A program made the position numbers and the translations under genes. 64,000 bases of DNA from Lientehia hominis. Lineage in GTDB: Bacteria > Bacillota > Clostridia > Lachnospirales > Lachnospiraceae. How positions within the stretch are numbered: the stretch's first letter is position 1; every line of letters begins with the position of its first letter. Location: the NCBI RefSeq assembly GCF_021044755.1, contig NZ_JAJNOR010000001.1, forward strand, positions 620,001 to 684,000, written 5' to 3'. Shown here piece by piece: positions 33,774 through 43,312 of this stretch. The notes beneath the pieces are model-generated. The model was given only the letters and a program-made list of their open reading frames with translations. It did not search any database and had not been told where the DNA came from.

Positions 33774-33834
33774 TTACGTCAGTTTCCAGCCGATGGCCTC
33801 CTGTCTGACTGTTACAAAGTCAGCATACAATCTT
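33774..33834 (-). pseudogene. C-terminal end of YbtQ/IrtB-like ABC gene
   Basis: The minus strand reads ADFVTVRQEAIGWKLT and a stop, matching the last residues QKFVQIRQQAEGWKLA of the ABC protein ending at 30249. Nothing else of that gene remains upstream. Confidence 0.65.
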
Positions 33835-33850
33835 TTTGTTTTATTGGCTC

Positions 33851-33883
33851 GGCATGAGTTCTACGCCGAACGATACTCATGCC
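33851..33883. other. Short inverted repeat
   Basis: GGCATGAGT (33851-33859) and ACTCATGCC (33875-33883) are perfect arms around 15 bases. It lies in gene-free DNA between the relics and the signalling operon; no T-run follows, and no role is assigned. Confidence 0.4.
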
Positions 33884-33983
33884 ATGAGCATTGCATCTGC
33901 GTCCCAAATCTAATCCCGGTAAAACTTCTCATTGTCATTCTCCGACCTTTTCTCGCTCTTTGACCATATAAACGGCTCCTCAT

Positions 33984-36794
33984 TTAGCCATATGTCTTCA
34001 AAACCATCTGCAGTTCCCTATAAAGAAATTCTACATCAATGGGTTTTGCCACAAACCCGTTCATGCCGGCTTCCTCGGCGGCCAGCCTGTCCTCCTCAAA
34101 GGTATTTGCGGTCATGGCGATGATAGGAATATTCCGTGCACCCGGATGATCTGAAGCCCGAATCCGGCGGGTCGCTTCCAGGCCATCCATTTCCGGCATC
34201 CGGATATCCATCAGGACCGCCTGGAAGGTTCCCGGCCCGCTGCTCACGATTGCCTCCACCGCTTCCCTTCCGTTCACTGCGCGGATTACCTCAGCGCCCC
34301 GCGCCTTCAGCAGTTCCAAAGCAATTTCGGCGTTCAGGTCGTTGTCCTCCACCAGCAGGATGGAAACACCAAGGAATTGTGTGTCTCCGCCCTCTTCTTT
34401 CTTTTCCGCAGTGGCGGGAGCTGCACCGCTCAGAGGAAGAGAGACGGTAAAGAAGAACTCGCTCCCCTCGCCCGGCTTACTCTTCAGCTTTAATTCTCCG
34501 CCCATCAGACGGACAATATGGCTGCTGATGGCGAGACCAAGACCGGTGCCCTGGCTTCTGGCACTGTTTGGGCCCACCTGCTCAAAGCTCTCAAAGATGC
34601 GCTTCTGATCCTCCGGCGCGATTCCCATGCCGGTATCGATGACCCGAAAGGTAATGCACGCCTCCTGTCCAGAGCCTGCATCTTCCACGGCATACAGTGT
34701 GACATCACCTCCGTCCGGCGTAAATTTGAAAGCATTGGACAACAGGTTCACAATAACCTGGCGCAGCCGGATGGAATCGCCAAGCAGCATTTCGCTTTTA
34801 AGGTCTGGTTCGACCCTGAAGCGGACGCCCTTGCGCTCCGCCTCTGAATTCATCATACTTTCGACCTCATCCAGCATAGCCCTGATGTAAAACGGCTCGC
34901 TGGCAATCTCCATCTTCCCGTTTTCAATCCGGCTCATATCCAGAATATCATTGATCAGTCCCAGCAGATATTGCGAGGATGAGATAATCTTACCCATATT
35001 TTCCCGGGCCTTTTTTGGAAGACCGTCCACATTTCTTGTCAGCTCGGTCAGGCCCACAATGGCGTTCATGGGCGTTCGTATCTCATGGCTCATGCGGGAG
35101 AGGAATTCGCTCTTTGCCCGATTGTCCGCCTCAGCCTTCTCCAGCTCATTGCGCATTGCGACCGCGTGCAGCCGGGAGCGGCTGATCATGATGACGGCAA
35201 ACAAGACTAAAATGAGAAATACAGCCACCACGGAGATAGCCAGCCCGGGATTGGCGTAGACGATGCTGGAAAGGGTCATCCGCGACTCTCCGAGAGAAAC
35301 TATATTACGGCTGTTGATGACGCTCTTTTCCTCGCTGGAGAGGTTGTTGATCCCCTTGTTGAGGATGGACATCAACTCCGGCTGGGCCGGGCTTTTCAGC
35401 GCAAAATTCATATTCTGGTTTTCGTTGACCAGATTCACCTGCACCAGATTGACAAAGTTATTCTGCTGGATGATACTCTCCAGCCGGGAGGAAATACCGT
35501 AGACATAATCCAGCTTACCCCGGTTTACGTCAGAAAGCGCCCCAGTGACGTCGGAATAGTAGACCACATTTTCCGCCGCAATGCTCTCCGGCATCCGAAG
35601 CCCCTCCACGATTCCCCCTGTCAGGCCCTCCGCCGGATAGCTGACTTCCTTGTTCCGCACCAGGATAAAATTCAGATCCACATAGGGCGAGGACAGCGCC
35701 AGCCTCTGCTCCAGTGCGGTTTCATCCGAGTCCAGATAAAATCCCAGCATATCCGCTTCGCCGCTTTGCACGGCGGCGACGGAATCCGCATAGCTGTCAT
35801 AACGCACATATTCAAACTCCAGGCCGGAATATTCGGAGATCTTTTGCAGCACGTCCGGCACAAAGCCGTCGTGGCCGTCTGAATTGTTCATGCAGTACAG
35901 AGGATGCCAGTCGTGGGGGATTGCCACCGTTACTGTTTTTTTGCTCTGCACATAAGCCTGTTCTTCCGCGCTTAAACCCGCATTGATGTTGGAGGTATTG
36001 GGGAAGTTTTCCTCATAGATTTTTTGAGCGAAATTGGAATCCGCCTCATAGATCAGTTCCAATGCGTCATTCAGCGCCTCCAGCGTTTCGGTGTCGCCCG
36101 GCCGGGTCACGATATAATGGGGCTGGGAGTCAAAGGATGCCGCAACATAGAGCTTATCCCCGGCATCCGCGCTGTTGCCCAGCAGTAAATCGACTTCTCC
36201 GCTCTCAAGGAATTGATTCAGATCGCCGGTTTCCATAATCTGGTCATAGGTGTAAGTTTTCAGCGTGCAGTCCAGATCGTTGAGTTCCAGGTAGATTTCC
36301 AGACGGCGGATGTTTTCCTTTGCCCGTTCAAACACGCCGATGGTCTTCCCGTTAAAGGTATTGAGGTCGTAGCCCTTGATCGTGTCGTCGTCCCGCCGGG
36401 CCAGCAGAATCAGCTTGCTGTAGCCGCAGTTGTATTGAGGGTAGCCGAAGTACTCCTCCAGCCCCTCCATGTAATACTGCCCGCCCATCAGGTCAAAGGC
36501 ACCCGCCTCGAACTGATTGAGAATATCGTCGTTGGACACCGGCACGTATTCATAGGCCCATCCCGTGTATTTGGCCACTTCATTGAGCATATCCACCACC
36601 AGCCCGTCCGGTTTGCCGTCTTCTCCGGTGGAGGTGTATCCCTCCGCCTGTGGAAAGGCCACGCGCATGACCTTCTGCTCGTCAGCCGATTCCTCCGCAT
36701 AGGCGGCGCGGGGCGCCGCCATCCCCAATAACAACAGTAAGGAGAGGAGAAGTGCAGCGGCTTTTATTATTTTAACTGATTTCATACGTTTCAT
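33984..36794 (-). CDS. BvgS-like hybrid histidine kinase with two solute-binding domains
   Basis: The 936-residue protein has a signal peptide (KIIKAAALLLSLLLLLGMAA), two extracellular SBP_bac_3 domains (about 40-270 and 290-505), one membrane helix (about 515-540), a short linker, HisKA with MSHEIRTPMNAIVG (His near 569), HATPase (GTGLGLAIS) and one receiver (ILLVEDND, MDIRMPEMDG). The twin periplasmic-type modules suggest direct sensing of amino acids or similar small ligands. It lacks an HPt, PAS and output domain, so the phosphoryl group probably passes to the free HPt at 42926. It is the last gene of the signalling operon, 17 bases after the GntR gene. Confidence 0.92.
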   Translation of the reverse strand: MKRMKSVKIIKAAALLLSLLLLLGMAAPRAAYAEESADEQKVMRVAFPQAEGYTSTGEDGKPDGLVVDMLNEVAKYTGWAYEYVPVSNDDILNQFEAGAFDLMGGQYYMEGLEEYFGYPQYNCGYSKLILLARRDDDTIKGYDLNTFNGKTIGVFERAKENIRRLEIYLELNDLDCTLKTYTYDQIMETGDLNQFLESGEVDLLLGNSADAGDKLYVAASFDSQPHYIVTRPGDTETLEALNDALELIYEADSNFAQKIYEENFPNTSNINAGLSAEEQAYVQSKKTVTVAIPHDWHPLYCMNNSDGHDGFVPDVLQKISEYSGLEFEYVRYDSYADSVAAVQSGEADMLGFYLDSDETALEQRLALSSPYVDLNFILVRNKEVSYPAEGLTGGIVEGLRMPESIAAENVVYYSDVTGALSDVNRGKLDYVYGISSRLESIIQQNNFVNLVQVNLVNENQNMNFALKSPAQPELMSILNKGINNLSSEEKSVINSRNIVSLGESRMTLSSIVYANPGLAISVVAVFLILVLFAVIMISRSRLHAVAMRNELEKAEADNRAKSEFLSRMSHEIRTPMNAIVGLTELTRNVDGLPKKARENMGKIISSSQYLLGLINDILDMSRIENGKMEIASEPFYIRAMLDEVESMMNSEAERKGVRFRVEPDLKSEMLLGDSIRLRQVIVNLLSNAFKFTPDGGDVTLYAVEDAGSGQEACITFRVIDTGMGIAPEDQKRIFESFEQVGPNSARSQGTGLGLAISSHIVRLMGGELKLKSKPGEGSEFFFTVSLPLSGAAPATAEKKEEGGDTQFLGVSILLVEDNDLNAEIALELLKARGAEVIRAVNGREAVEAIVSSGPGTFQAVLMDIRMPEMDGLEATRRIRASDHPGARNIPIIAMTANTFEEDRLAAEEAGMNGFVAKPIDVEFLYRELQMVLKTYG

Positions 36795-36811
36795 AAATGC
36801 ACCTCTTCACT

Positions 36812-38191
36812 CTATATTCCGTAGGTTTCTGCGAACTGCCGTTCTTCGCGTCCCATCAGTTTCGCCCATTCTTCTGAAAACGCAGCGTTTTCCCCTTCTC
36901 TCAGGCAAACTGCGGCCTCCGATACGAACTGGTCGTATTCCAAATGCAGGTTTTGATCCTTCCGCTTCTGCAGCGCAAAGGGATACCCCCAGGCCAGCAG
37001 CTCCAGGATGTGGCCATAGCATTCACGAATCAAGGCCGACGGGCATTCCGACCGGATAAAGGACAAATACCGCTCAAAGCACAGATAGCTTCTCCCCGCA
37101 TTATGAAGCCCGTCAAAAAGTTGGAACAGAGCGGCTCTTTTTACCTCTGGAAGAGCTTCCAGCATATAGCGCGACACCGGCCCGACCGTCAGGGTCAGCA
37201 GCTCCAGGCTTTCCCGATAAAGGCGCATCCCTTCCTGAATATCTTTTCCGGAGCAGTCAAGATGGTCCGGATGGATACAGACCTGCGTGCCCTTCCCGTG
37301 GTAAGAGGTTACAAAACCAAGGCCGCCCAGCATGGACAGGGTGCGTCGGATCGTACTCTGGGCGACTCCGTACTGCTGTGCCATCTGAGGCAGAGAGGGC
37401 AAATAGCTGCCGGCAGGATATTTTCCAGACATAATCTCCCGGATGACCCGGGAAACCAGGGAATACCGAACCTGCGGCCGCTGACGGTAAATGGTCCACT
37501 CAAAGGGAATCTGTTCCATATCCGGATATTTTGCCCTGGCTTCCTCCATGAAAGCAAACACCCGACCGGCGGACTGCTCATTCTTTTCTAGAAACATCCG
37601 ATTCAAGACGGTGATCACTTCCTCCACGGAGTTTCCGTTTATGACTTGCGGTATCAGTTTCTCCTCATCATGGTTTTCCAGGTACGGGAACATCATGTAT
37701 TGGATGACATCCCAGTACAGGCCCGTGATCAGCCCGTTGTGCAGGCCCGCGAGCGCCAGCAGATAGAACTCGATCGGCATCGGCACCATGCCCTGCGCCG
37801 GCGCCGTCAGGGCGGAGCGAAGCTGCACCAGCGTGTCATTATCCCACCGGCACACCCCTGCTTCCCACAAGCTTCCGAACAGATGCTCCCCGGTGCGGAA
37901 AATATCTGCGATCCCCTTTTCTCTCTGCAGCAAATAGATCGTGGCGTTTTCCTGAACTTTCTCCGGCAAAGCGCGATAGGTGACCTTAGACACTTTTCTG
38001 GCGTCTACCCGAATATACCCGTTCCGCTCCAACTGCGCCAGAGCGGTGCGTATCGTCGCCGCCGCCATGTCAAACATGGAGCATATCTTGGAAATGGACG
38101 GAAGGCTTTCCCCATAGGAATAATAGCCGAATAAAATTCTGGCCTCAAAAAAATCATAGACAAGTCTATTTATTCCGCTGCTCTCTATCAT
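36812..38191 (-). CDS. GntR-type regulator with two winged helices
   Basis: The 459-residue protein has a GntR HTH at the N-terminus (about 5-72: GESLPSISKICSMFDMAAATIRTALAQLERNGYIR) and a second one in the middle (about 240-310: AGSYLPSLPQMAQQYGVAQSTIRRTLSMLGGLGFV, with GKGTQV). Each is followed by a helical domain of about 150 residues, so the chain looks like two GntR units joined head to tail. A monomer could thus bind as a pseudo-dimer. Its place inside a kinase operon suggests it sets expression of that operon or of its targets; no receiver is present. Ligand unknown. Confidence 0.85.
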   Translation of the reverse strand: MIESSGINRLVYDFFEARILFGYYSYGESLPSISKICSMFDMAAATIRTALAQLERNGYIRVDARKVSKVTYRALPEKVQENATIYLLQREKGIADIFRTGEHLFGSLWEAGVCRWDNDTLVQLRSALTAPAQGMVPMPIEFYLLALAGLHNGLITGLYWDVIQYMMFPYLENHDEEKLIPQVINGNSVEEVITVLNRMFLEKNEQSAGRVFAFMEEARAKYPDMEQIPFEWTIYRQRPQVRYSLVSRVIREIMSGKYPAGSYLPSLPQMAQQYGVAQSTIRRTLSMLGGLGFVTSYHGKGTQVCIHPDHLDCSGKDIQEGMRLYRESLELLTLTVGPVSRYMLEALPEVKRAALFQLFDGLHNAGRSYLCFERYLSFIRSECPSALIRECYGHILELLAWGYPFALQKRKDQNLHLEYDQFVSEAAVCLREGENAAFSEEWAKLMGREERQFAETYGI

Positions 38192-38221
38192 CTCGCCACC
38201 TCAACCGCTTTCTGTTTTTTT

Positions 38222-41200
38222 CTATCTGTCCAGGAACCGGTGTAAAATCCGCTCCAGCTTATCCACATCCACCGGCTTTGCCAGATGGTAGTCCATCCCT
38301 GCCTGTAAAGCCTCGCGCACATCCTCATCAAAAGCATTGGCTGTCATGGCGATGATCGGGACGCCGGCAGTATCCTTCCGGCTTAATGCCCGGATGGCCT
38401 TCGCCGCCTGATATCCGTCCATCACCGGCATCCGGATATCCATGAGAATCATGTCAAAATAGCCCTCGCCGGATGCCGCCACCTTTTGGACCGCTTCTTC
38501 GCCGTTGGCAGCTGTCTCCACCTGAACGCCCATCTCTTCAATTAGAGTCCGGGCAATTTCCAGATTGATCTCGTTATCTTCCACCAGCAGCACGCGTCTG
38601 CCATCAAAGGTACTCAGCTCCGAGTCATTGCACTTGGGAACGGATTCTGTCTCCCCGCTCAATTCACGGAGCAAATAGCACATTTTAGAGCGGTAGAAGG
38701 GTTTGGACAGGAACGCGGTAACGCCGGCTTCCCGGGCGTCGCCCTCAATCTCCGACCAGTCGTAGGCCGTCAGGACGACCACCGGAATATCCGGCCCAAC
38801 CTCCGCCCGGATTTGCCGGGCAGCCGATATGCCGTCCAGGTCCGGCATTTTCCAGTCCAGGATCACCAGCTCAAACGGGTCCTGGGTATCCTTTGCCTCC
38901 ACGACCTGGGAAACCGCCTCCTGCCCGGTGGTTACAAACCGGGCGCGAAGCCCCATCTCCTCCAAAAGCTCCGCAGTGTTTTCACAGACCTGCAGGTCAT
39001 CGTCAGCAATCAGGCTGTGGACGCCGGTCCACTCCTCCGGAATCTCTTCATGCTCCGTATCCTGCAGCTTCAGTGGGAGCGTCACCGTAAAGGCGGACCC
39101 CTTCCCAAGCTCGCTCTCCACCTGGATATCGCCGTTCATCAGGTCTATGAGGTTTTTCGTGATGGCCATGCCCAGCCCTGTGCCCAGTATCTTGCTGTTG
39201 GTGGAATCCTGTACCCGCTCAAAGGGCAGGAAGAGCTTCTCCAAAAATGCCCCGCTCATCCCCACGCCCGTGTCGGCGCACCGGAATACAAAATTGGAAT
39301 AGCCCTGATACGTGTTCTTTTCCTGCCAGACCTCCACTCGGATTTGGCCACCCGCGGGCGTATACTTCACCGCATTGCTCAGGATATTGAGGAAGACCTG
39401 CCGGATACGCAGGGAGTCTCCGCAGACTTCCTCGTTTTTGACAGCTGCCAAATAAACCTCCAGCCGCAGGTGGCCGGCCTCGGTCTGTGCCCGAGTCAGT
39501 TCAGCCGTCTCTGCCACCAGCTCCGCAAAATTGAAGGGCTCCTCCCGCAGGGCCATCTTCCCATTTTCAATTTTGGACATATCCAGCACATCGTTGATGA
39601 GACTGAGCAGATGCTTGCTGGAAAGGTTGATTTTTTTCAGGCTATCCAAGACCCGCTCTGGCTCGTTCGGATGGGCGGCCGCAATGGCCGTCATCCCGAT
39701 GATGGCGTTCATGGGCGTGCGGATGTCGTGGGACATATTGGAGAGAAACTGGCTTTTTGCCACGTTGGCAGCTTTTGCGCTCTCCAATGCGCTTTTCAAA
39801 ACCTGCCGCTGCTGTTCCTCTTCATACCGCTGTTCGTCGATCCGGCGGGAAATGAGGATGGCAAGCTGATCCTCCGAATAGGGGTTGTCCACCGCAATGA
39901 TCTGGGTGGAGGTCCAGTGGTACTGCCCGTCCGTCAGCATCTGCCGGCACTCCACAAAAATCTCTTTCCGTTTTTTCCCCAATGTGCTCACCAGGTAATC
40001 CGGCGCAAAGCGGCGCTGAAACTCCTCCAAATTATCCGGATGGATGGTTGGAAGCATCTCAATGTAGAGCTGGCTGTAAGAACTCTGCTCTCCGACGGGA
40101 AGCATCAGGCCTGGCTTGACATAGATGAAATTCAGCGTATCCTGCGACAGGTTGAGACTGATGATAACCGGATAGGCGTTGGAGACCGCGCCCACCAGGG
40201 TCAGGCGCTCCTGTAAATCTTTACGTTTGGCCGCCTCTTCCGCCAGCTTTTCCTCCGTGATATCATGGATGGCAGAAATCAATACCGGCATTCCATTTTC
40301 ATCCAGCGTCTTTTCAACAATGCCTGCTCCCCAAAAATAGGCGCCGTCTGTTCGGCCCACCCGGATTTCAAAAATATTCTTATGGCCGTTCCGGGCGGAA
40401 TCCTGGAACAGTACGGCCATTTTTTCATAATCCTCCGGATGTACTGTGCTTTCAAGGCTCTGACCATGAAGCGCATCGTTTAAGGACCCCTCTGGGTACC
40501 CTAACAGCCGAAGCCCTTCTTCGTTGAGCTGCAGGAAGCGGTACGGCTCCTCCACCGTTATTAGAGCGATTCCCTCCGGCACTGCGTTATACAGATGGCT
40601 GGTATAGTCCGCCTGGTTTCGCAGTCTGCGATTGGTCCGTTTCACATACCGGAAGTACATCAGCACCAGCAGGGCAATCCCGAGGAGGATGCCCCCGATC
40701 AAGACCATGGTACGCCAAATAATTTGATTTGTCTGTGCGTCTACCACACTGGCGGGGATAATGGAAATCAAATGCCAGTCTGTCTGCAGCTTCAAAGGGG
40801 TGAAGCAGAAAACAGTCTCCTCCTCCTGATACATAAGGGAGGCCCAGCCCGTCTTTCCGGAGCGCAGCGCTTCGCGGAACGCTTCCAGCTGAGCCGGGGT
40901 GTTTTCGGTATCCGGCAGCATATCGTAGAGATTGTGCACTGTCTTATTGCTGCCGGGGTGCGGCGGCCGGATCAGAACATTGCCCTGTGTATCCACCACG
41001 TAGGAAAAACCCGCGTCCTGGTAGAAGGAAACGGTGAAAGTATCCACCATCTGGTCCACTTGATATTCTTTAACCAGGTATCCTCGGACCCCCTCCTGAA
41101 AGGTTACCCGGACGTACAGGTCAAATACATTCACTCCGGTCACGCTGCTGATATGCGGCGCAATGATCCCGTTTCTTTCGTCGATACCCTCCAGCCGGTC

Positions 41201-41569
41201 CGCCACATTCTCGTCCATCTGCACACCCAGGGGATAACAGCCGCCATTCTGCAGATACAGGCTGACGCCGGTATCCACGGTGCTGTAGTCCGCCAGAAAT
41301 TCATCCAGATCTTCCTGCTGGGTGCTCTCATATTCCTTCAAGTGTAAGGTCAGCGTGCCCATGGCTTCGTATTCTCTCCGCAGCTGCACTTGAAGGGTGT
41401 TGCGCCCCTGCTGGGTGGCCTCTAAAATAGTAGTGATGGACTGCTGCCAGAGCTGTTCCTGCACCGCATTGATGAACAAAAACGTCATGGCGCCCAGCGC
41501 CGCGGCCACAAGGATGGCGGCAATGACGATCCTCTGTTTGGAATTTTTGATTTCCTTTCTCTCTCTCAC
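38222..41569 (-). CDS. Hybrid histidine kinase, Cache-PAS-HisKA-HATPase-REC-REC
   Basis: The 1115-residue protein has two membrane helices (about 14-36 and 290-312) around a large extracellular Cache-type domain, then PAS regions (about 325-450 and 455-585), HisKA with MSHDIRTPMNAIIG (His near 615), HATPase (GTGLGMAIT) and two receivers (VILDWKMPDLDG, Asp near 905; MDIRMPVMDG, near 1041). Its start overlaps the stop of the solute-binding lipoprotein by four bases, so the lipoprotein is likely its extracellular ligand carrier, as for other SBP-kinase pairs. Confidence 0.93.
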   Translation of the reverse strand: MRERKEIKNSKQRIVIAAILVAAALGAMTFLFINAVQEQLWQQSITTILEATQQGRNTLQVQLRREYEAMGTLTLHLKEYESTQQEDLDEFLADYSTVDTGVSLYLQNGGCYPLGVQMDENVADRLEGIDERNGIIAPHISSVTGVNVFDLYVRVTFQEGVRGYLVKEYQVDQMVDTFTVSFYQDAGFSYVVDTQGNVLIRPPHPGSNKTVHNLYDMLPDTENTPAQLEAFREALRSGKTGWASLMYQEEETVFCFTPLKLQTDWHLISIIPASVVDAQTNQIIWRTMVLIGGILLGIALLVLMYFRYVKRTNRRLRNQADYTSHLYNAVPEGIALITVEEPYRFLQLNEEGLRLLGYPEGSLNDALHGQSLESTVHPEDYEKMAVLFQDSARNGHKNIFEIRVGRTDGAYFWGAGIVEKTLDENGMPVLISAIHDITEEKLAEEAAKRKDLQERLTLVGAVSNAYPVIISLNLSQDTLNFIYVKPGLMLPVGEQSSYSQLYIEMLPTIHPDNLEEFQRRFAPDYLVSTLGKKRKEIFVECRQMLTDGQYHWTSTQIIAVDNPYSEDQLAILISRRIDEQRYEEEQQRQVLKSALESAKAANVAKSQFLSNMSHDIRTPMNAIIGMTAIAAAHPNEPERVLDSLKKINLSSKHLLSLINDVLDMSKIENGKMALREEPFNFAELVAETAELTRAQTEAGHLRLEVYLAAVKNEEVCGDSLRIRQVFLNILSNAVKYTPAGGQIRVEVWQEKNTYQGYSNFVFRCADTGVGMSGAFLEKLFLPFERVQDSTNSKILGTGLGMAITKNLIDLMNGDIQVESELGKGSAFTVTLPLKLQDTEHEEIPEEWTGVHSLIADDDLQVCENTAELLEEMGLRARFVTTGQEAVSQVVEAKDTQDPFELVILDWKMPDLDGISAARQIRAEVGPDIPVVVLTAYDWSEIEGDAREAGVTAFLSKPFYRSKMCYLLRELSGETESVPKCNDSELSTFDGRRVLLVEDNEINLEIARTLIEEMGVQVETAANGEEAVQKVAASGEGYFDMILMDIRMPVMDGYQAAKAIRALSRKDTAGVPIIAMTANAFDEDVREALQAGMDYHLAKPVDVDKLERILHRFLDR

Positions 41570-42837
41570 CGCAGCCTGACCTCCTCCGCCTGCCGGTCCA
41601 GCTCCTCCATCACGTCATTTAACGGCTCACCCGCCAGCAGTTTTTTCGACGCTTCCGCCGTCAGATCCCAGATGGGAAGGTCCAGCGAAGCGTCCGTGCC
41701 GATCACCGTCCGCCCATTTACATAGTCGGAAATGAGCGGCTGCACCTCCTGCACCGTGGACGGGTTCCCGTCCTGCAGCGGGCTGAAGGAGGACTGCTGA
41801 TCCGCAAATTTTCGGATATTTTCCTCCCCGGTAAAATACTCCACAAATTTCATGGCCACGTCTAAATGCTCACTGTCCGTGTTTACGCTCAGCTTGGTAT
41901 CCGGGTTGATCACCAGAAGCGAGCCGTCCTCCAGCACCGGGAGCGGCGCCACCTCGAAGGCAAAGCCCGGCTCCATCGCCTCCACGCGCCCGGCCGACCA
42001 TGCCCCCGTCAGCATAAAGGGGGAGTCCCCCTTTATGAATTCCTGTAAATCTTCCGAGTTCTTTTCCGTGTTCAGGGCCGTTTCGCCGTCTATATAGCCC
42101 CTTTGGATAAATTCCTCCGCCAGCGTGAAGCCGGGGCGCAGGTATTCGCTGAGCGCGGCCTCTCCCTGGCTCAGCCGTTCCATGACCTCCGCCTGCTTGT
42201 TCTCTTGATACACCTCATAAAAACCCGCACCGATCGCCAGTGTTTTCAGGGAGATGTCGTTGTTGGCGATGATGGGGGTAATACCCTGGCTTACGAAATA
42301 GTCGCACACCGCTTCCCACTCCCCAAGGTTTGACGGTACATTCTGTTTATGCTCTTTCAGCAGGTCCAGGTTGCAGTAGAGTCCAAAGGCGGACACTGTG
42401 GTGGGCACCCAGTAAATTGCCCCGTCCTGCTCCATTTGTCCGCGCATCTGGTCCGTAAAGCTGGAAATGGTACTCAGACTGGACAAATCCGCCACCATGC
42501 CCTGCTGCTCTAACGCCAGAAGTCCGTCATGGTTGGCCAAAAACACGTCGCTTCCATTGCCGGAGGCCATCCGTTTCTGCAGGGCGTCGTGGTATACGTT
42601 CCCCTTGATGCTCTCATAAGAAATGCGGACGCCCGGGTTTTCCGCCATAAAGTCAGATAGAATCTCCTCAATGACCTTGACATTCTCCGGCTCATATTTG
42701 TAGCCGAAAAAGGTGATGGTGACGGTCTGTTGATCCGGTTCCTCTAACGTCACAACGCTGCCCTTTCTGCCGCAGCCGGTAAAAACGGACAGTACCAATG
42801 CAAGAAGAACAGATAAAATGAATATTCTTTTTTTCAT
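41566..42837 (-). CDS. Extracellular solute-binding lipoprotein (family 1)
   Basis: The 423-residue protein starts MKKRIFILSVLLALVLSVFT with lipobox FTGC, so it is a lipoprotein. The body is a family 1 (sugar-type) binding protein with VTITFFGYKYEP, GSDVFLANHDG and WVPTTVSAFGLYCN. No permease or ATPase genes adjoin it. Its stop overlaps the start of the kinase at 38222-41569, so a sensory rather than a transport role is inferred. The ATG at 42837 follows AGGAGG; the upstream extension is rejected. Confidence 0.9.
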   Translation of the reverse strand: MKKRIFILSVLLALVLSVFTGCGRKGSVVTLEEPDQQTVTITFFGYKYEPENVKVIEEILSDFMAENPGVRISYESIKGNVYHDALQKRMASGNGSDVFLANHDGLLALEQQGMVADLSSLSTISSFTDQMRGQMEQDGAIYWVPTTVSAFGLYCNLDLLKEHKQNVPSNLGEWEAVCDYFVSQGITPIIANNDISLKTLAIGAGFYEVYQENKQAEVMERLSQGEAALSEYLRPGFTLAEEFIQRGYIDGETALNTEKNSEDLQEFIKGDSPFMLTGAWSAGRVEAMEPGFAFEVAPLPVLEDGSLLVINPDTKLSVNTDSEHLDVAMKFVEYFTGEENIRKFADQQSSFSPLQDGNPSTVQEVQPLISDYVNGRTVIGTDASLDLPIWDLTAEASKKLLAGEPLNDVMEELDRQAEEVRLR

Positions 42838-42925
42838 CTTGCTTCCTCCTGACTCTGCTGAACATCGCCTGTGCCTGTCACATGGCAGCGTAACTGAAAT
42901 CCCCCGATGGCTTCCCAAAAACAGA

Positions 42926-43309
42926 TCAGCGGGGCATATCCTCTTCTCGGCAGCGCACAAGCGCCGCCCTTAACTGTTCTGCTTTCTGAAATTCTGATTG
43001 GATTTCCTGAAACAGGACCGGATAATCCTCCCGCGGTTCCCTTATGCGAAGCGGCTCAACGATTCGGCAGACGGCTTCAAAAAGCGGCGCAAGGCCCAGA
43101 TTGCCTGCAACACCCTTGAGAGTATGCGCCGCATCGAATGCGTCCGGGAGATTGCCTTTTTGAAGCGCATCCTCCAGCTTCTGCATATTATCGTCCCGTG
43201 AGAGCATATTCAGTATTTTCAGGTACAGCTCTTCTTTTCCCATAAACCGGTCCATGGTGGTTTCGTAATCGCCGCCGTAGCTCTCAAAGATCAGCTTAAA
43301 ATTTTCCAT
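42926..43309 (-). CDS. Free HPt phosphotransfer protein
   Basis: The 127-residue protein is a four-helix HPt domain with the phosphorylation motif AAHTLKGVAGNLG (His62). The hybrid kinases of this operon carry no HPt of their own, so this protein is the likely shared relay between their receivers and an outside response regulator. It starts 3 bases after the first kinase gene's stop. Confidence 0.92.
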   Translation of the reverse strand: MENFKLIFESYGGDYETTMDRFMGKEELYLKILNMLSRDDNMQKLEDALQKGNLPDAFDAAHTLKGVAGNLGLAPLFEAVCRIVEPLRIREPREDYPVLFQEIQSEFQKAEQLRAALVRCREEDMPR

Positions 43310-43312
43310 AGC

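Noticed and set aside
33885..33922. A third att-like copy near 33.9 kb, which would make the signalling operon an insertion
   Set aside because: Only GCAT, TCT and TAATCCC-x-GTAAAA agree with 50350-50390 (about 26 of 37 bases); too weak to claim.
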